Positions 37,927 through 46,496 of a stretch of DNA of 64,000 bases are shown here, one piece after another. Each line of letters opens with the position of its first letter. The stretch's first letter is position 1. The stretch covers positions 1,054,001-1,118,000 of the forward strand of contig NZ_JPZL01000001.1 in assembly GCF_000759345.1 (NCBI RefSeq). Reading direction: 5' to 3'. This stretch comes from Litchfieldella xinjiangensis (GTDB taxonomy: Bacteria; Pseudomonadota; Gammaproteobacteria; Pseudomonadales; Halomonadaceae). The notes beneath the pieces are model-generated. The model was not told the DNA's origin and ran no database searches. It saw nothing but the letters and a program-made list of their open reading frames with translations. A program made the translations under genes and the position numbers.

Positions 37927-40900
37927 TGCGCCGTGGCCCGATCGCCTGGATGGTCCATCACGGCGTCGCCCCCAACCTGCTCATGGCGCTACTGGTGGTC
38001 GGTGGTTTGATCGCCAGCGTGACCATCAAGAAGGAGGTCTTCCCCGAGTTCGAGATCGAAGTGGTACAGGTTTCTATCGCCTACCCCGGCGCTACGCCAG
38101 AAGAGGTCGAGCAAAGCCTGTTGCTTGCAGTGGAAGCGGAGCTTGCCAACATCGAAGGCATCGACGAAGTCACCGCAACGGCCAGCGAAGGGAGCGGAAG
38201 CGTATCGATCACCTTGATCGATGGGGTCGAGGTGATGCGCGTCTACCAGGATATCCAGCAGGCGGTGAATGCCATCACCACCTTTCCTACAGCCGCCGAC
38301 CCACCCCGCATCAGCCTGGCCGGGCGTTCGCGGGGGGTCTTGCGCCTGCAAATTCATGGCAACGTGGGCGATCAGGCGCTGCACGACGCCGCCGAGGAGA
38401 TCCGTGCCCAGCTGTTGGCCGCAAAGGGCATCACCAAGGCCGAAGTCGGCGGTAGTCGTGACCGTGAGATCCAGGTGGGCTTCGATGCGCAGGCCATGCG
38501 ACGACTGGGCATGAGCCATAGCCAGTTGGCCGCACGTATCGGTGAGGAAGCCCTCGACCTGGCCGGCGGCCAACTCTCGACCCAGGAAGGCGAGTGGCTG
38601 ATTCGCTACCAGGGCCGGCGCTACGATGCGCGCAGTTTCGCTGACTTGCCCATCGCCAGCGGTGCGAACGGCAGTGCGATCCGCCTGGGGGACGTGGCGA
38701 CGGTCACCGACGGCTTCGCCGAGAGCGACCGTGAGGTTCATTACAATGGCGAGCCGGGCCTCACCGTGGATGTCTACCAGGTGGGAAACCAGACCCCGCT
38801 GGGCATATCCGAAGCCGTGCGCGGCGAAATCGACGCCTTGCGCGCAGGGCTCCCCGAAGGGGTCAGCCTGAGCATCGCTCGGGATAGCTCGGAGATCTAT
38901 CGCGACCGTCTCGACCTGCTGCTCAAGAATGCCTGGATGGGCCTGGCCCTGGTGTTGGTGCTGATGGCATTGTTTCTGGAAGCGCGCCTGGCCTTCTGGG
39001 TCACCCTGGGCATTCCCACCGCCTTTCTTGGGGCCATGCTGTTCCTGCCGTGGGTCGGCGTCTCTATCAACATGATGTCGATGTTCGCCTTCATCATCGC
39101 GCTGGGTATCGTTGTCGATGACGCCATCATGGTAGGCGAAAACATCTACAGCTATCGCGAACAGGGCCACTCGCTGCGCGACGCCGCCGTTCGGGGTGCC
39201 CGTGAGATGGCCGTGCCGATCACCTTCGCGGTGCTTTCCAATATCGTTGCCTTCCTGCCCCTGCTGTTTCTTCCTGGCTTCCTGGGGATGATCTTTGCCA
39301 CCGTGCCGGTGGTGGTGGTCACGGTATTTCTGGTGTCATGGCTGGAAGCGCTGTTCGTGATGCCGGCGCACCTCGCTCATGGCGCCGCGCGGCGTCCCAT
39401 CCCGGCCTGGCAGCGCCCCCTGGAGCGGGTTCGCCAGACGTTCCAGGTCGGCCTGGATAGCTTTGTCCGACGCCGTTTCGAACCCTTCCTGCAACAGGCC
39501 CTCGATCGCCGCTGGCTGACCGTGAGCGTGGCCATGGCCATCCTGGTCGTCTCCCTGGCCTATGCCATGAGCGGTCGCCTGGGCTTCTCGCTGATGCCGC
39601 GTGTCGAATCGGATCAAGTCCAGGCGAGCATCAGTCTTCCGCCCGGAAGCCCGATCGCCGATGACCGCCAGGTCCGGGATCGCCTGATTGCCGCCGCCAA
39701 CGCGTTGGCGGCTCGCGAAGACGGACCGCAGTTCAGCGCGACTAGCACCCGCCTCGATGGCGATTCACTGGAAGTGCAGCTGGAGTTGGCGGCGGAGAGC
39801 CTGGAAGCCTGGCCCCCATCGCGGGTGGCGCGCGAATGGCGACACCAGGTGGGTGAGCTGACCAATGTGCAATCCGTGCGCTTCGAGTCGGATTTTGGCG
39901 GTCCCGGGCGGGGCGCCGGTCTGACGCTTCGCCTGGCCCACGGCGACAGTGCCGTGCTCGAAGCGGCCGCGACCCGGCTGGCTGAGGAATTGGCCGATTT
40001 CGAGGGGCTTGTCGATATCGACAGCGGGCTCGGCAATGGCAAACCGCAGCTCGAGATCCGCCTGTCGCCGGAAGGCCAGGCATTGGGACTCACCGGTAGC
40101 GACCTGGCCAACCAGTTGCGTGGCCCCTTGCAGGGCGCCACGGCCCTGGAGCAACAGCGTGGCCGAACGCCCGTCAGTGTCGAGGTGCGACTGCCTGCTG
40201 AGCAGCGCGACAGCCTGGCCGAGCTTTACCAATTGCCGATCCGTACGCCCGACGGAATCGAGGTGCCGCTGTCACGCGTCGCCGAGATTGCATACGGCCG
40301 CGCCTCGGCCAGCCTGACGCGCATCGACGGCCAGCGCATCATCAGCGTGAGCGCGGATACTACCTCCGATGCGCAGGTCAACCAGCTGCTGGGTACCCTG
40401 GAAGCCGAAGTCTTCCCGGGGATACGCGCCGCGTTTCCGGGGCTCGAGATCGGCATGGGCGGACGCCAGCAGGAGACGGCCGACAACCTCGCCAGCCTGC
40501 GCCAGGCGATGTGGCTGACCTTGGCGGCCATCTATGCCTTGCTGGCCATTCCCTTCCGCAGTTACCTGCAACCGCTGCTTGTGATGGTGGCGATCCCGTT
40601 CGGCATCATTGGCGCTGTCGCGGGTCACATGATCATGGGCTTCGGCCTGTCGATCATCAGCCTGCTGGGCATGCTGGCCTTGTCGGGTGTGGTCATCAAC
40701 GATGCGCTGGTATTGATCGACTATGCCAACCGCCGTCGCCGTGAGGGGTTGGGTGCCCGCGAGGCCATCGTCGCCGCTGCCACGCGCCGCATGCGTCCCA
40801 TCATGATGACCACCCTGACAACATTCCTGGGGCTCGCCCCGATGATCTTCGAGACCTCGCGCCAGGCGCGCTTCATGATCCCCATGGCGGTATCGCTGGG

Positions 40901-41033
40901 CTTTGGCATCCTGTTTGCCACACTGATCCTGCTGGTGCTGGTGCCTTGCCTCTACCTGATGCTGGATACGCTGGGCAGGGCCTTCGGTCGAGCCCCGGCC
41001 AGCGACACCTCGCCCCACTCGGAGGCTGCATGA
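37923..41033 (+). CDS. RND multidrug efflux permease (AcrB/MdtB-like)
   Basis: A 1036-residue inner-membrane RND proton antiporter. It has TM1 LLMALLVVGGLIASVTIKKEVFPEFE, the large periplasmic porter domains, and the proton-relay TM4 motif ALGIVVDDAIMVGENIYSYRE with paired Asp; the second half repeats the pattern with GMLALSGVVINDALVLIDYANRRR. Substrate range cannot be read. It is coupled by four-base overlaps to the adaptor before and the sensor kinase after. No TolC-type outer-membrane gene is present, so the channel is probably encoded elsewhere. Confidence 0.94.
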   Translation: MMRRGPIAWMVHHGVAPNLLMALLVVGGLIASVTIKKEVFPEFEIEVVQVSIAYPGATPEEVEQSLLLAVEAELANIEGIDEVTATASEGSGSVSITLIDGVEVMRVYQDIQQAVNAITTFPTAADPPRISLAGRSRGVLRLQIHGNVGDQALHDAAEEIRAQLLAAKGITKAEVGGSRDREIQVGFDAQAMRRLGMSHSQLAARIGEEALDLAGGQLSTQEGEWLIRYQGRRYDARSFADLPIASGANGSAIRLGDVATVTDGFAESDREVHYNGEPGLTVDVYQVGNQTPLGISEAVRGEIDALRAGLPEGVSLSIARDSSEIYRDRLDLLLKNAWMGLALVLVLMALFLEARLAFWVTLGIPTAFLGAMLFLPWVGVSINMMSMFAFIIALGIVVDDAIMVGENIYSYREQGHSLRDAAVRGAREMAVPITFAVLSNIVAFLPLLFLPGFLGMIFATVPVVVVTVFLVSWLEALFVMPAHLAHGAARRPIPAWQRPLERVRQTFQVGLDSFVRRRFEPFLQQALDRRWLTVSVAMAILVVSLAYAMSGRLGFSLMPRVESDQVQASISLPPGSPIADDRQVRDRLIAAANALAAREDGPQFSATSTRLDGDSLEVQLELAAESLEAWPPSRVAREWRHQVGELTNVQSVRFESDFGGPGRGAGLTLRLAHGDSAVLEAAATRLAEELADFEGLVDIDSGLGNGKPQLEIRLSPEGQALGLTGSDLANQLRGPLQGATALEQQRGRTPVSVEVRLPAEQRDSLAELYQLPIRTPDGIEVPLSRVAEIAYGRASASLTRIDGQRIISVSADTTSDAQVNQLLGTLEAEVFPGIRAAFPGLEIGMGGRQQETADNLASLRQAMWLTLAAIYALLAIPFRSYLQPLLVMVAIPFGIIGAVAGHMIMGFGLSIISLLGMLALSGVVINDALVLIDYANRRRREGLGAREAIVAAATRRMRPIMMTTLTTFLGLAPMIFETSRQARFMIPMAVSLGFGILFATLILLVLVPCLYLMLDTLGRAFGRAPASDTSPHSEAA

Positions 41034-42457
41034 AGCGCCTGCCCCGCCCGGTCATGTCCCGCCTGGGCATCAAGCTGTTCCTGATCATCCTGATCGTCAA
41101 TGTGGCGATCTCGGGGCTGGTCTTCCTGGCCGTGTCGCGCAGCCTCGACCAAGGCTTCATCGATTATCTGGAAACCACCCAGGCCAACCGTGCCCAGACC
41201 CTGGCCGAAGGACTCGGCGACGAGTGGGCGCGGCGCGGCGACTGGCAGTGGCTACGCGACTCACGCCGATCCTGGCATCGCCTGGTGCGCCAGCAACTGT
41301 GGCCGGGCGAAGGCCCGCCGCCCGAGGGCATCGACCGGCAGCTCGGCGATCCCGAGGACTTCGTCCTTCATGATCCCGAGGGGCTCCCGGTCATCGGGCT
41401 TTCACCCAGGCAACGCCGGGATGGCGACGAGCCCGCCGAACTGCGCTGGCTACCGATCATCAGCGACGGCCAACACGTCGGCATGCTCGGCTATCGTCCC
41501 CCCGAACAGCTGATGGCGCGGATGGACCATATATTTCTGGCCCGCCAGCAGCGTAACCTGTCGATCATCGTCGGCTCGCTGGTGCTGGCGTCGCTGCTGT
41601 TGGCCGGGGGGCTCTCCTGGTGGCTGGGACGACGCACGCGCGGCATGGCGTTGGCCACCCGACGCCTGACCGAAGGCGACTACAGCATTCGCCTGGCCGA
41701 GCACGGTCGCGATGAACTGTCGCGGCTCTCGCATGACTTCAACGTGCTGGCGGCGACCCTGGAGGCCAACCGCACGGCACGGCAGCGCTGGGTATCGGAT
41801 ATCGCCCATGAGCTTCGCACCCCCCTGGCGATCCTCAGGGGTGAGATCGAGGCCATGCAGGACGGCATACGCGCCATGAACGAGTCCAACCTTGCCTCGC
41901 TCTCCCAGGAGGTCGGCCAACTGGAGCGGCTCGTCGCCGACCTTCGCCTGCTGGCCCAGAGCGATGCCGGCGCGCTCGAGGTCTCGCTGGCTCCCATCGA
42001 TCTTTCCGAGTCGTTGAATGGCCGCCTGGAAAGCGCCCGCGGCTGGCTGGCCGAGAGCGGTATAGCCCTCGAGACGTCGATCCCGCCTCCCATTCCCATC
42101 CGTGGCGACCCACAACGCCTCAGGCAACTCTGGGACAACCTGCTCGATAATACCCAGGCCTATACCGATGCCCCGGGTCACTTGAGGGTTCGGCTAGAGC
42201 GCGTGGGCGGGCGAGCGCGGGTCATTTGGGAGGACACCAGTCCCGGCGTGCCGGAGACGGGCCTGGCTCACCTCACCGAGCGGCTTTACCGTGTCGAGGG
42301 GTCGCGCAATCGCCGCAGCGGCGGTAGCGGGCTGGGGCTGTCCATCGCCACCGCCCTGGTCAAGGCCCACGAGGGCGATATGACCCCCTCGCACTCGCCC
42401 CTGGGCGGGTTATGCTGGGTCATTGAATTTCCATTGCACCCGGAGGAAGCCACTTGA
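41030..42457 (+). CDS. baeS: BaeS-like sensor histidine kinase
   Basis: A 475-residue membrane sensor kinase: TM1 (~12-36), a ~130-residue periplasmic domain, TM2 (~170-192), HAMP (ATRRLTEGDYSIRLAEHGRDELSRL), dimerisation/phosphoacceptor helix with VSDIAHELRTPLAILRGE (His), and the ATPase boxes DNLLDNTQAYTD and GGSGLGLSIATALVKAH. The ATG at 41030 overlaps the RND pump stop. BaeS senses envelope stress and exported toxic compounds in enterics; the same role is inferred because it is cotranscribed with the pump. Confidence 0.9.
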   Translation: MKRLPRPVMSRLGIKLFLIILIVNVAISGLVFLAVSRSLDQGFIDYLETTQANRAQTLAEGLGDEWARRGDWQWLRDSRRSWHRLVRQQLWPGEGPPPEGIDRQLGDPEDFVLHDPEGLPVIGLSPRQRRDGDEPAELRWLPIISDGQHVGMLGYRPPEQLMARMDHIFLARQQRNLSIIVGSLVLASLLLAGGLSWWLGRRTRGMALATRRLTEGDYSIRLAEHGRDELSRLSHDFNVLAATLEANRTARQRWVSDIAHELRTPLAILRGEIEAMQDGIRAMNESNLASLSQEVGQLERLVADLRLLAQSDAGALEVSLAPIDLSESLNGRLESARGWLAESGIALETSIPPPIPIRGDPQRLRQLWDNLLDNTQAYTDAPGHLRVRLERVGGRARVIWEDTSPGVPETGLAHLTERLYRVEGSRNRRSGGSGLGLSIATALVKAHEGDMTPSHSPLGGLCWVIEFPLHPEEAT

Positions 42458-43158
42458 GCGGAAACGACAGCGGGGAGACCCTTCTCATCGTCGAGGATGA
42501 GCCCAAGATCGCCAGTCTGCTAAGCGACTATCTCGCGGGTAGCGGATTCGCGCCTCAGCATCTCGATCATGGCGATGCGGTCATGCCCTGGCTCGACAGC
42601 CATCGTCCGGCGCTGGTTCTGCTTGACCTGATGTTGCCAGGCACCGATGGGCTGACGTTGTGCCGACAGATTCGTGCGCGCTGGCCGCAACTGCCCATCA
42701 TCATGTTGACCGCCCGCGTCGAGGAGGTGGACCGCCTGCTGGGCCTGGAACTGGGCGCAGACGATTATATCTGCAAGCCATTCAGTCCACGCGAAGTGGT
42801 GGCGCGAGTGAAGGCCGTACTGCGTCGTAGCCAGGCCAGCGAAGGTCACCCCGTCAGCGGTGCGGGTGATGCCCTGGTGCTTGACGATAACGGCTGGCGA
42901 GCACTGGCGGACGGCCAGGACCTGGGCCTGACTGCGGTGGAGTTCCAGTTGCTCAAGGTGATGATGGGCGCCCCGGGGCGCATCTTTACGCGGGATCAGC
43001 TGATGGATCACATGTACCGCGATCATCGCATCGTCTCTGAGCGCACCGTGGACAGCCACATCAAGAAGCTGCGCAAGAAAATCGGCGATATCTGGCCGGA
43101 ACGTGAGGTCATCCGATCGGTCTATGGCGTAGGGTACAAGTATCAACCCGAGGAATGA
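42454..43158 (+). CDS. baeR: BaeR-like OmpR-family response regulator
   Basis: A 234-residue response regulator: receiver domain (LLIVEDEPKIASLLSDYL, phosphoacceptor Asp in PALVLLDLMLPGTDG, Lys in DDYICKPFSPREVVARV) and a C-terminal winged helix (LTAVEFQLLKVMM ... IVSERTVDSHIKKLRKKIG). The start is a TTG at 42454, overlapping the kinase stop as TTGA, supported by GGAGG eight bases upstream. It is predicted to bind the shared 11-bp repeats in front of the pump operon and of the Spy-like gene. Confidence 0.92.
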   Translation: MSGNDSGETLLIVEDEPKIASLLSDYLAGSGFAPQHLDHGDAVMPWLDSHRPALVLLDLMLPGTDGLTLCRQIRARWPQLPIIMLTARVEEVDRLLGLELGADDYICKPFSPREVVARVKAVLRRSQASEGHPVSGAGDALVLDDNGWRALADGQDLGLTAVEFQLLKVMMGAPGRIFTRDQLMDHMYRDHRIVSERTVDSHIKKLRKKIGDIWPEREVIRSVYGVGYKYQPEE

Positions 43159-43198
43159 GCGTAGCGTGCAGCAAATTCGCATCCACTTGCTCGAACAG

Positions 43199-43225
43199 TG
43201 CATGAAGGTTGCACAATGACTGCAC
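43199..43225 (+). promoter_or_regulatory. Candidate BaeR-like binding repeats before the Spy-like gene
   Basis: TGCAT at 43199, TGCAC at 43210 and TGCAC at 43221, each exactly 11 bases apart, ending 49 bases before the Spy-like ATG. This matches the element before the RND adaptor gene and suggests one response regulator controls both. Confidence 0.5.
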
Positions 43226-43274
43226 ATCGTTCCGCGAGACTGTTCATGTCCCACACGGCTCAAAGGAGCACATC

Positions 43275-43967
43275 ATGACCCGATCCCCTTCCCGCACGTT
43301 CCTGGCACGCAAGTTACTGGCCCCCGCCCTTCTGGCCGTGGCTATCGCCCCGATGGCGTTGACGGCAATCGCCGGCCCTGGCGGTCACCCCGACAGGAGC
43401 GAGGCGCGCCAAGCCCTGTACGAACGTGCCGGTCTTGACGAGGCCACCCGCGAGGAACTCAAGCAGGCACACCAGTCGCACCGCGAGGCACTGCGCGAGT
43501 TACACCAGGAACACCAGGCGCGGCTCGACGAGATCCTCGACGACACCCAGAAGGAAGCCCTCCGCGATGCCATGAAGGAAGTGCACCAGGAGCGGATGGA
43601 AAATCGACGCGAAGCCATGAACGAGCGGCTCCAGGTGCTTTTCGATCGCTGGGATCTTGACGAGTCGAAGCGTGACGCGCTGACCGAGGCTCGCGAGGAA
43701 ATGATGACCGATGCCAGCGAGTTGCGGGATCGGGAATTCGAAAGCCGCGAAGAAATGCACGCCGCCTGGGAAGCGCTTCGTGACGAACACCATGCGACGC
43801 TGAGCGAGATCCTGACCGAGGAGCAACTCGACGAGATGCGCGAGGTCATGCAGGTTCGCCCCATGGGCCATCATGGCATGCACAAGGGGGAGCGTGGTCA
43901 CGACAGGGGCCATCACGAACGAGGCCATGACGAACGCGAGAAGCGCCAGCAAGGCAATGATGCCTGA
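43275..43967 (+). CDS. Spy/CpxP-like periplasmic chaperone with His-rich tail
   Basis: A 230-residue exported helical protein (signal peptide ~1-33, ending TAIAGPGG). It has two copies of the LTxxQ/Spy-like helical pattern: LDEATREELKQAHQSHREALRELHQEHQARLDEILDD and LDESKRDALTEAREEMM ... HHATLSEILTEEQLDEM. The charged cradle suits binding unfolded proteins. The last ~35 residues are His-rich (GHHGMHKGERGHDRGHHERGH), possibly binding metal. AAGGAG precedes the ATG. Spy is a BaeR target in E. coli, matching its location beside baeSR. Confidence 0.85.
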   Translation: MTRSPSRTFLARKLLAPALLAVAIAPMALTAIAGPGGHPDRSEARQALYERAGLDEATREELKQAHQSHREALRELHQEHQARLDEILDDTQKEALRDAMKEVHQERMENRREAMNERLQVLFDRWDLDESKRDALTEAREEMMTDASELRDREFESREEMHAAWEALRDEHHATLSEILTEEQLDEMREVMQVRPMGHHGMHKGERGHDRGHHERGHDEREKRQQGNDA

Positions 43968-44022
43968 ACTGGCACCGGGCCAGGCTGCAAGCCGACCCAC
44001 TGCACACTGACGCATTGATACG

Positions 44023-44055
44023 ACCCCGCCCGGCACCGCCAGGGCGGGGTTTTTC
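44023..44055 (+). terminator. Intrinsic terminator of the Spy-like gene
   Basis: ACCCCGCC (44023-44030) pairs with GGCGGGGT (44043-44050), followed by TTTTT. Textbook Rho-independent terminator 55 bases after the stop. Confidence 0.88.
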
Positions 44056-44115
44056 ATGTCTGATGTCTGGTGAATGGGGCCAGCGGTTGAAGCTGCAGCG
44101 GGAAGGGCGTATTTT

Positions 44116-44130
44116 ATTTGAACGGTCAAT
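44116..44130. promoter_or_regulatory. BetI-like operator candidate upstream of the BCCT gene
   Basis: ATTTGAACGGTCAAT contains TTGA-ACGG-TCAA and sits in an AT-rich strip followed by TTAAAAAAA. It resembles the TTGAAC/GTTCAA-type boxes bound by the choline-responsive repressor BetI, but the match is by eye and no betI gene is in the window. Confidence 0.35.
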
Positions 44131-44240
44131 TAAAAAAAGACAGACAAGAACAGAGTCAGCGAGCACCCTCTTTTGGGTGCGCATCGATTCGCGGCCTGGC
44201 CGTATATCACGTCTCGTACCTGTTGCGACGCTTCCTCGCA

Positions 44241-44269
44241 TCATTTCGATTGCCACCCAATCGAAATGA
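44241..44269. repeat. 12-bp perfect inverted repeat upstream of the BCCT gene
   Basis: TCATTTCGATTG and CAATCGAAATGA flank a 5-base spacer CCACC, 121-149 bases before the ATG. There is no U tract, so an operator or mRNA leader hairpin is more likely than a terminator. Confidence 0.6.
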
Positions 44270-44389
44270 GGTCCTCACAAGCAATTACGCTTAGGTGCCT
44301 TTGCGCTGTAGACGAAGCCATGCCGACTCTTGAGGCCAACGGCACCTAACAGGCGAGACACGACGTCAACTAATTCAGGGAGTCCTCTC

Positions 44390-46438
44390 ATGGCGAATGA
44401 GAACCTCGTCTCCGAACGACGGGATCGCCTCAACCCGACCGTATTCCACGGCTCGGTAGCCGGCATTCTTGTGTTCCTGGTCATTACCATGACCTTCACC
44501 GAACAGGCCGGGGCATTCTTTGACAGCGCCTTGGCTTGGGTCAGTGCGACTTTCGGCTGGTACTACATGCTGGCGGTGGTGGCTTACCTGGTCTTTGTCG
44601 TGGCCATTGGCATGTCACGCTACGGCAGCATTCGACTCGGCCCGGACCATTCGCGGCCCGAGTTTTCGCTCCTCTCCTGGTCGGCGATGCTGTTTGCCGC
44701 CGGTATCGGGATCGACCTGCTGTTCTTCAGTGTCGCCGAGCCGGTGTCGCACTTCCTGGCGCCTCCGGACCTCGAACCCGAAAGCCAGGCCGCCATGCGT
44801 AATGCGGTCGTCCAGACGTATCTTCACTGGGGCCTGTCCGGCTGGGGCCTGTATGTGCTGATGGGCATGGCCCTGGCCTATTTCAGCTATCGCCATCGCC
44901 TGCCGCTGGCCATTCGCAGCGCGCTCTACCCGCTTCTTGGCAAACGTATCTATGGCCCCATTGGCCATGCCGTGGATATCACTGCAGTGATATCCACCGT
45001 GTTCGGGATCGCTACCAGCCTGGGCATCGGCGTCATGCAGCTCAATTACGGGCTGAACTACATGTTCGATGTCCCTGAAAGTCTCACGGTGCAGATCATC
45101 CTGATCGCACTGGTGGTGGTCATCGCGACCATCTCGGTGGTCAGCGGGGTCGAGAAAGGCATTCGTCGCCTATCCGAGTTCAATATGCTCCTGGCGCTGG
45201 CGCTGCTGCTGTTCGTGCTTTTCCAGGGCGAAACCCTGCGGCTGCTCGACATGGCGGTGAACAACGCCGGCGATTACTTCAGCAGTTTCGTTCAGAAGAG
45301 CTTCGATACCTATGCCTTTGCCGGAGAAGGCGCCAACGAGTGGAAGATGTGGTGGACGATCTTCTTCTGGGGCTGGTGGATCGCCTGGACACCGTTCGTC
45401 GGCCTGTTCCTGGCGCGTATCTCGCGGGGGCGTACCATTCGACAGTTCGTCGCCGGGGCGCTGGGCATTCCCCTGGCCTTCATGATGGTGTGGATGTCCG
45501 TCTTCGGTAACAGCGGCATCGACCTGGTCGCCAATCACGGCATCACCGAGCTGGGCGAACAGGCCCTCAACGCACCGCAGACGACCATGTATACCCTGCT
45601 CGAGTACTACCCCTGGGCCGGCATTACCGCCGGGGTGGTGACTATTCTGGGCATCGTATTCTTCGTCACGTCTGCCGATTCCGGTGCGCTGGTCCTGGCC
45701 AACTTCACCTCGATCCTGGCCGATGTGAACCACGATGCCCCGGTCAAGCTGCGTATCTTCTGGGCCGCCATCATTGGCCTGATCACGGTTGCACTGCTCA
45801 TGGCCGGTGGGCTCAATGCGCTTCAGAGTGCAGTGGTAATTACCGCCCTGCCCTTCTCGCTGGTCATATTCGCCATCATGGCAGGGACCTATCGCGCCCT
45901 GCGTGTCGAAGGCAGCAAGGCCGATGCCCGCCGCCAGCTCGCCGGTACCGCGCCCGGAGGGGATTGGCGCGAGCGGCTGGATCGCGCACTGGATACCTCG
46001 AACCGTGCCGGAGCCGCAGCCACCATCGAGCACGCCATCCGCCCGGCGCTGCGGCAATTTGCCGAGGAGCTCGAGGCGCGCGGCCAGCGGGCCCATGTCA
46101 CGGAGGAACAACACGAGGGCGAACCGCTGACACGCCTGACACTGCAGGTCGAATTCGAGGACTCCCAGAGCTTCGTCTACCAGATACGCCCGACACGCAT
46201 GCGGGCACCGAGCTTCCTGCCCGCCGACGATGACTTCTACATGCGCCTGGATGTCTTCCTGGTGGACGGCGGCCTGGGACAGGACCTTAACGGGTACACC
46301 CGTGGCCAGGTGATCAGCGATGTCCTTTCCGAATATGAGCGCCACCTGCACTTCCTGGCACTCTCGGGACAGACCAGCCGCACGCCGGCCATGCCTGGCG
46401 CCATCGGGGAGGCGGATGCCCTGGACGACTCACACTGA
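44390..46438 (+). CDS. BetT-like BCCT choline/betaine transporter
   Basis: A 682-residue betaine-choline-carnitine transporter with twelve membrane helices. The family signature WWTIFFWGWWIAWTPFVGLFLARISRGRTIR is recognised around residue ~320-350 (aromatic substrate site), with GIGIDLLFFSVAEPVSHF near helix 3. After residue ~510 there is a ~170-residue hydrophilic C-terminal domain, as in BetT, which in that family senses osmotic stress. ATG 44390 is preferred over an upstream extension to 44330. Choline is the likeliest substrate, given the BetT-type tail; betaine or ectoine is possible. Confidence 0.9.
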   Translation: MANENLVSERRDRLNPTVFHGSVAGILVFLVITMTFTEQAGAFFDSALAWVSATFGWYYMLAVVAYLVFVVAIGMSRYGSIRLGPDHSRPEFSLLSWSAMLFAAGIGIDLLFFSVAEPVSHFLAPPDLEPESQAAMRNAVVQTYLHWGLSGWGLYVLMGMALAYFSYRHRLPLAIRSALYPLLGKRIYGPIGHAVDITAVISTVFGIATSLGIGVMQLNYGLNYMFDVPESLTVQIILIALVVVIATISVVSGVEKGIRRLSEFNMLLALALLLFVLFQGETLRLLDMAVNNAGDYFSSFVQKSFDTYAFAGEGANEWKMWWTIFFWGWWIAWTPFVGLFLARISRGRTIRQFVAGALGIPLAFMMVWMSVFGNSGIDLVANHGITELGEQALNAPQTTMYTLLEYYPWAGITAGVVTILGIVFFVTSADSGALVLANFTSILADVNHDAPVKLRIFWAAIIGLITVALLMAGGLNALQSAVVITALPFSLVIFAIMAGTYRALRVEGSKADARRQLAGTAPGGDWRERLDRALDTSNRAGAAATIEHAIRPALRQFAEELEARGQRAHVTEEQHEGEPLTRLTLQVEFEDSQSFVYQIRPTRMRAPSFLPADDDFYMRLDVFLVDGGLGQDLNGYTRGQVISDVLSEYERHLHFLALSGQTSRTPAMPGAIGEADALDDSH

Positions 46439-46461
46439 CAGGCCTCACCGATGCAGCACTA

Positions 46462-46495
46462 CGACAAAAGCCCCGCTCCGGCGGGGCTTTCGTCG
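46462..46495. terminator. Bidirectional terminator between BCCT and hen1 genes
   Basis: AAAGCCCCGC / GCGGGGCTTT with a 4-base loop, extended by ACGAC/GTCGT arms. It provides a T run on both strands and lies between two convergent genes. Confidence 0.85.
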
Positions 46496-46496
46496 T

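Larger units (their letters stand above)
43968..44389. other. Intergenic region between the Spy-like gene and the BCCT gene
   Basis: No gene seen in 422 bases. It holds a strong plus-strand terminator (44023-44055), an AT-rich strip with a BetI-like box (44116-44130), and a perfect 12-bp inverted repeat (44241-44269), each listed separately. Confidence 0.6.

Noticed and set aside
37989-39170. A 393-codon minus-strand frame opposite the RND permease
   Set aside because: Shadow of a strongly conserved pump sequence.
45170-46351. A 393-codon minus-strand frame opposite the BCCT gene
   Set aside because: Shadow of the transporter; rich in His, Gly and Gln with no motif.
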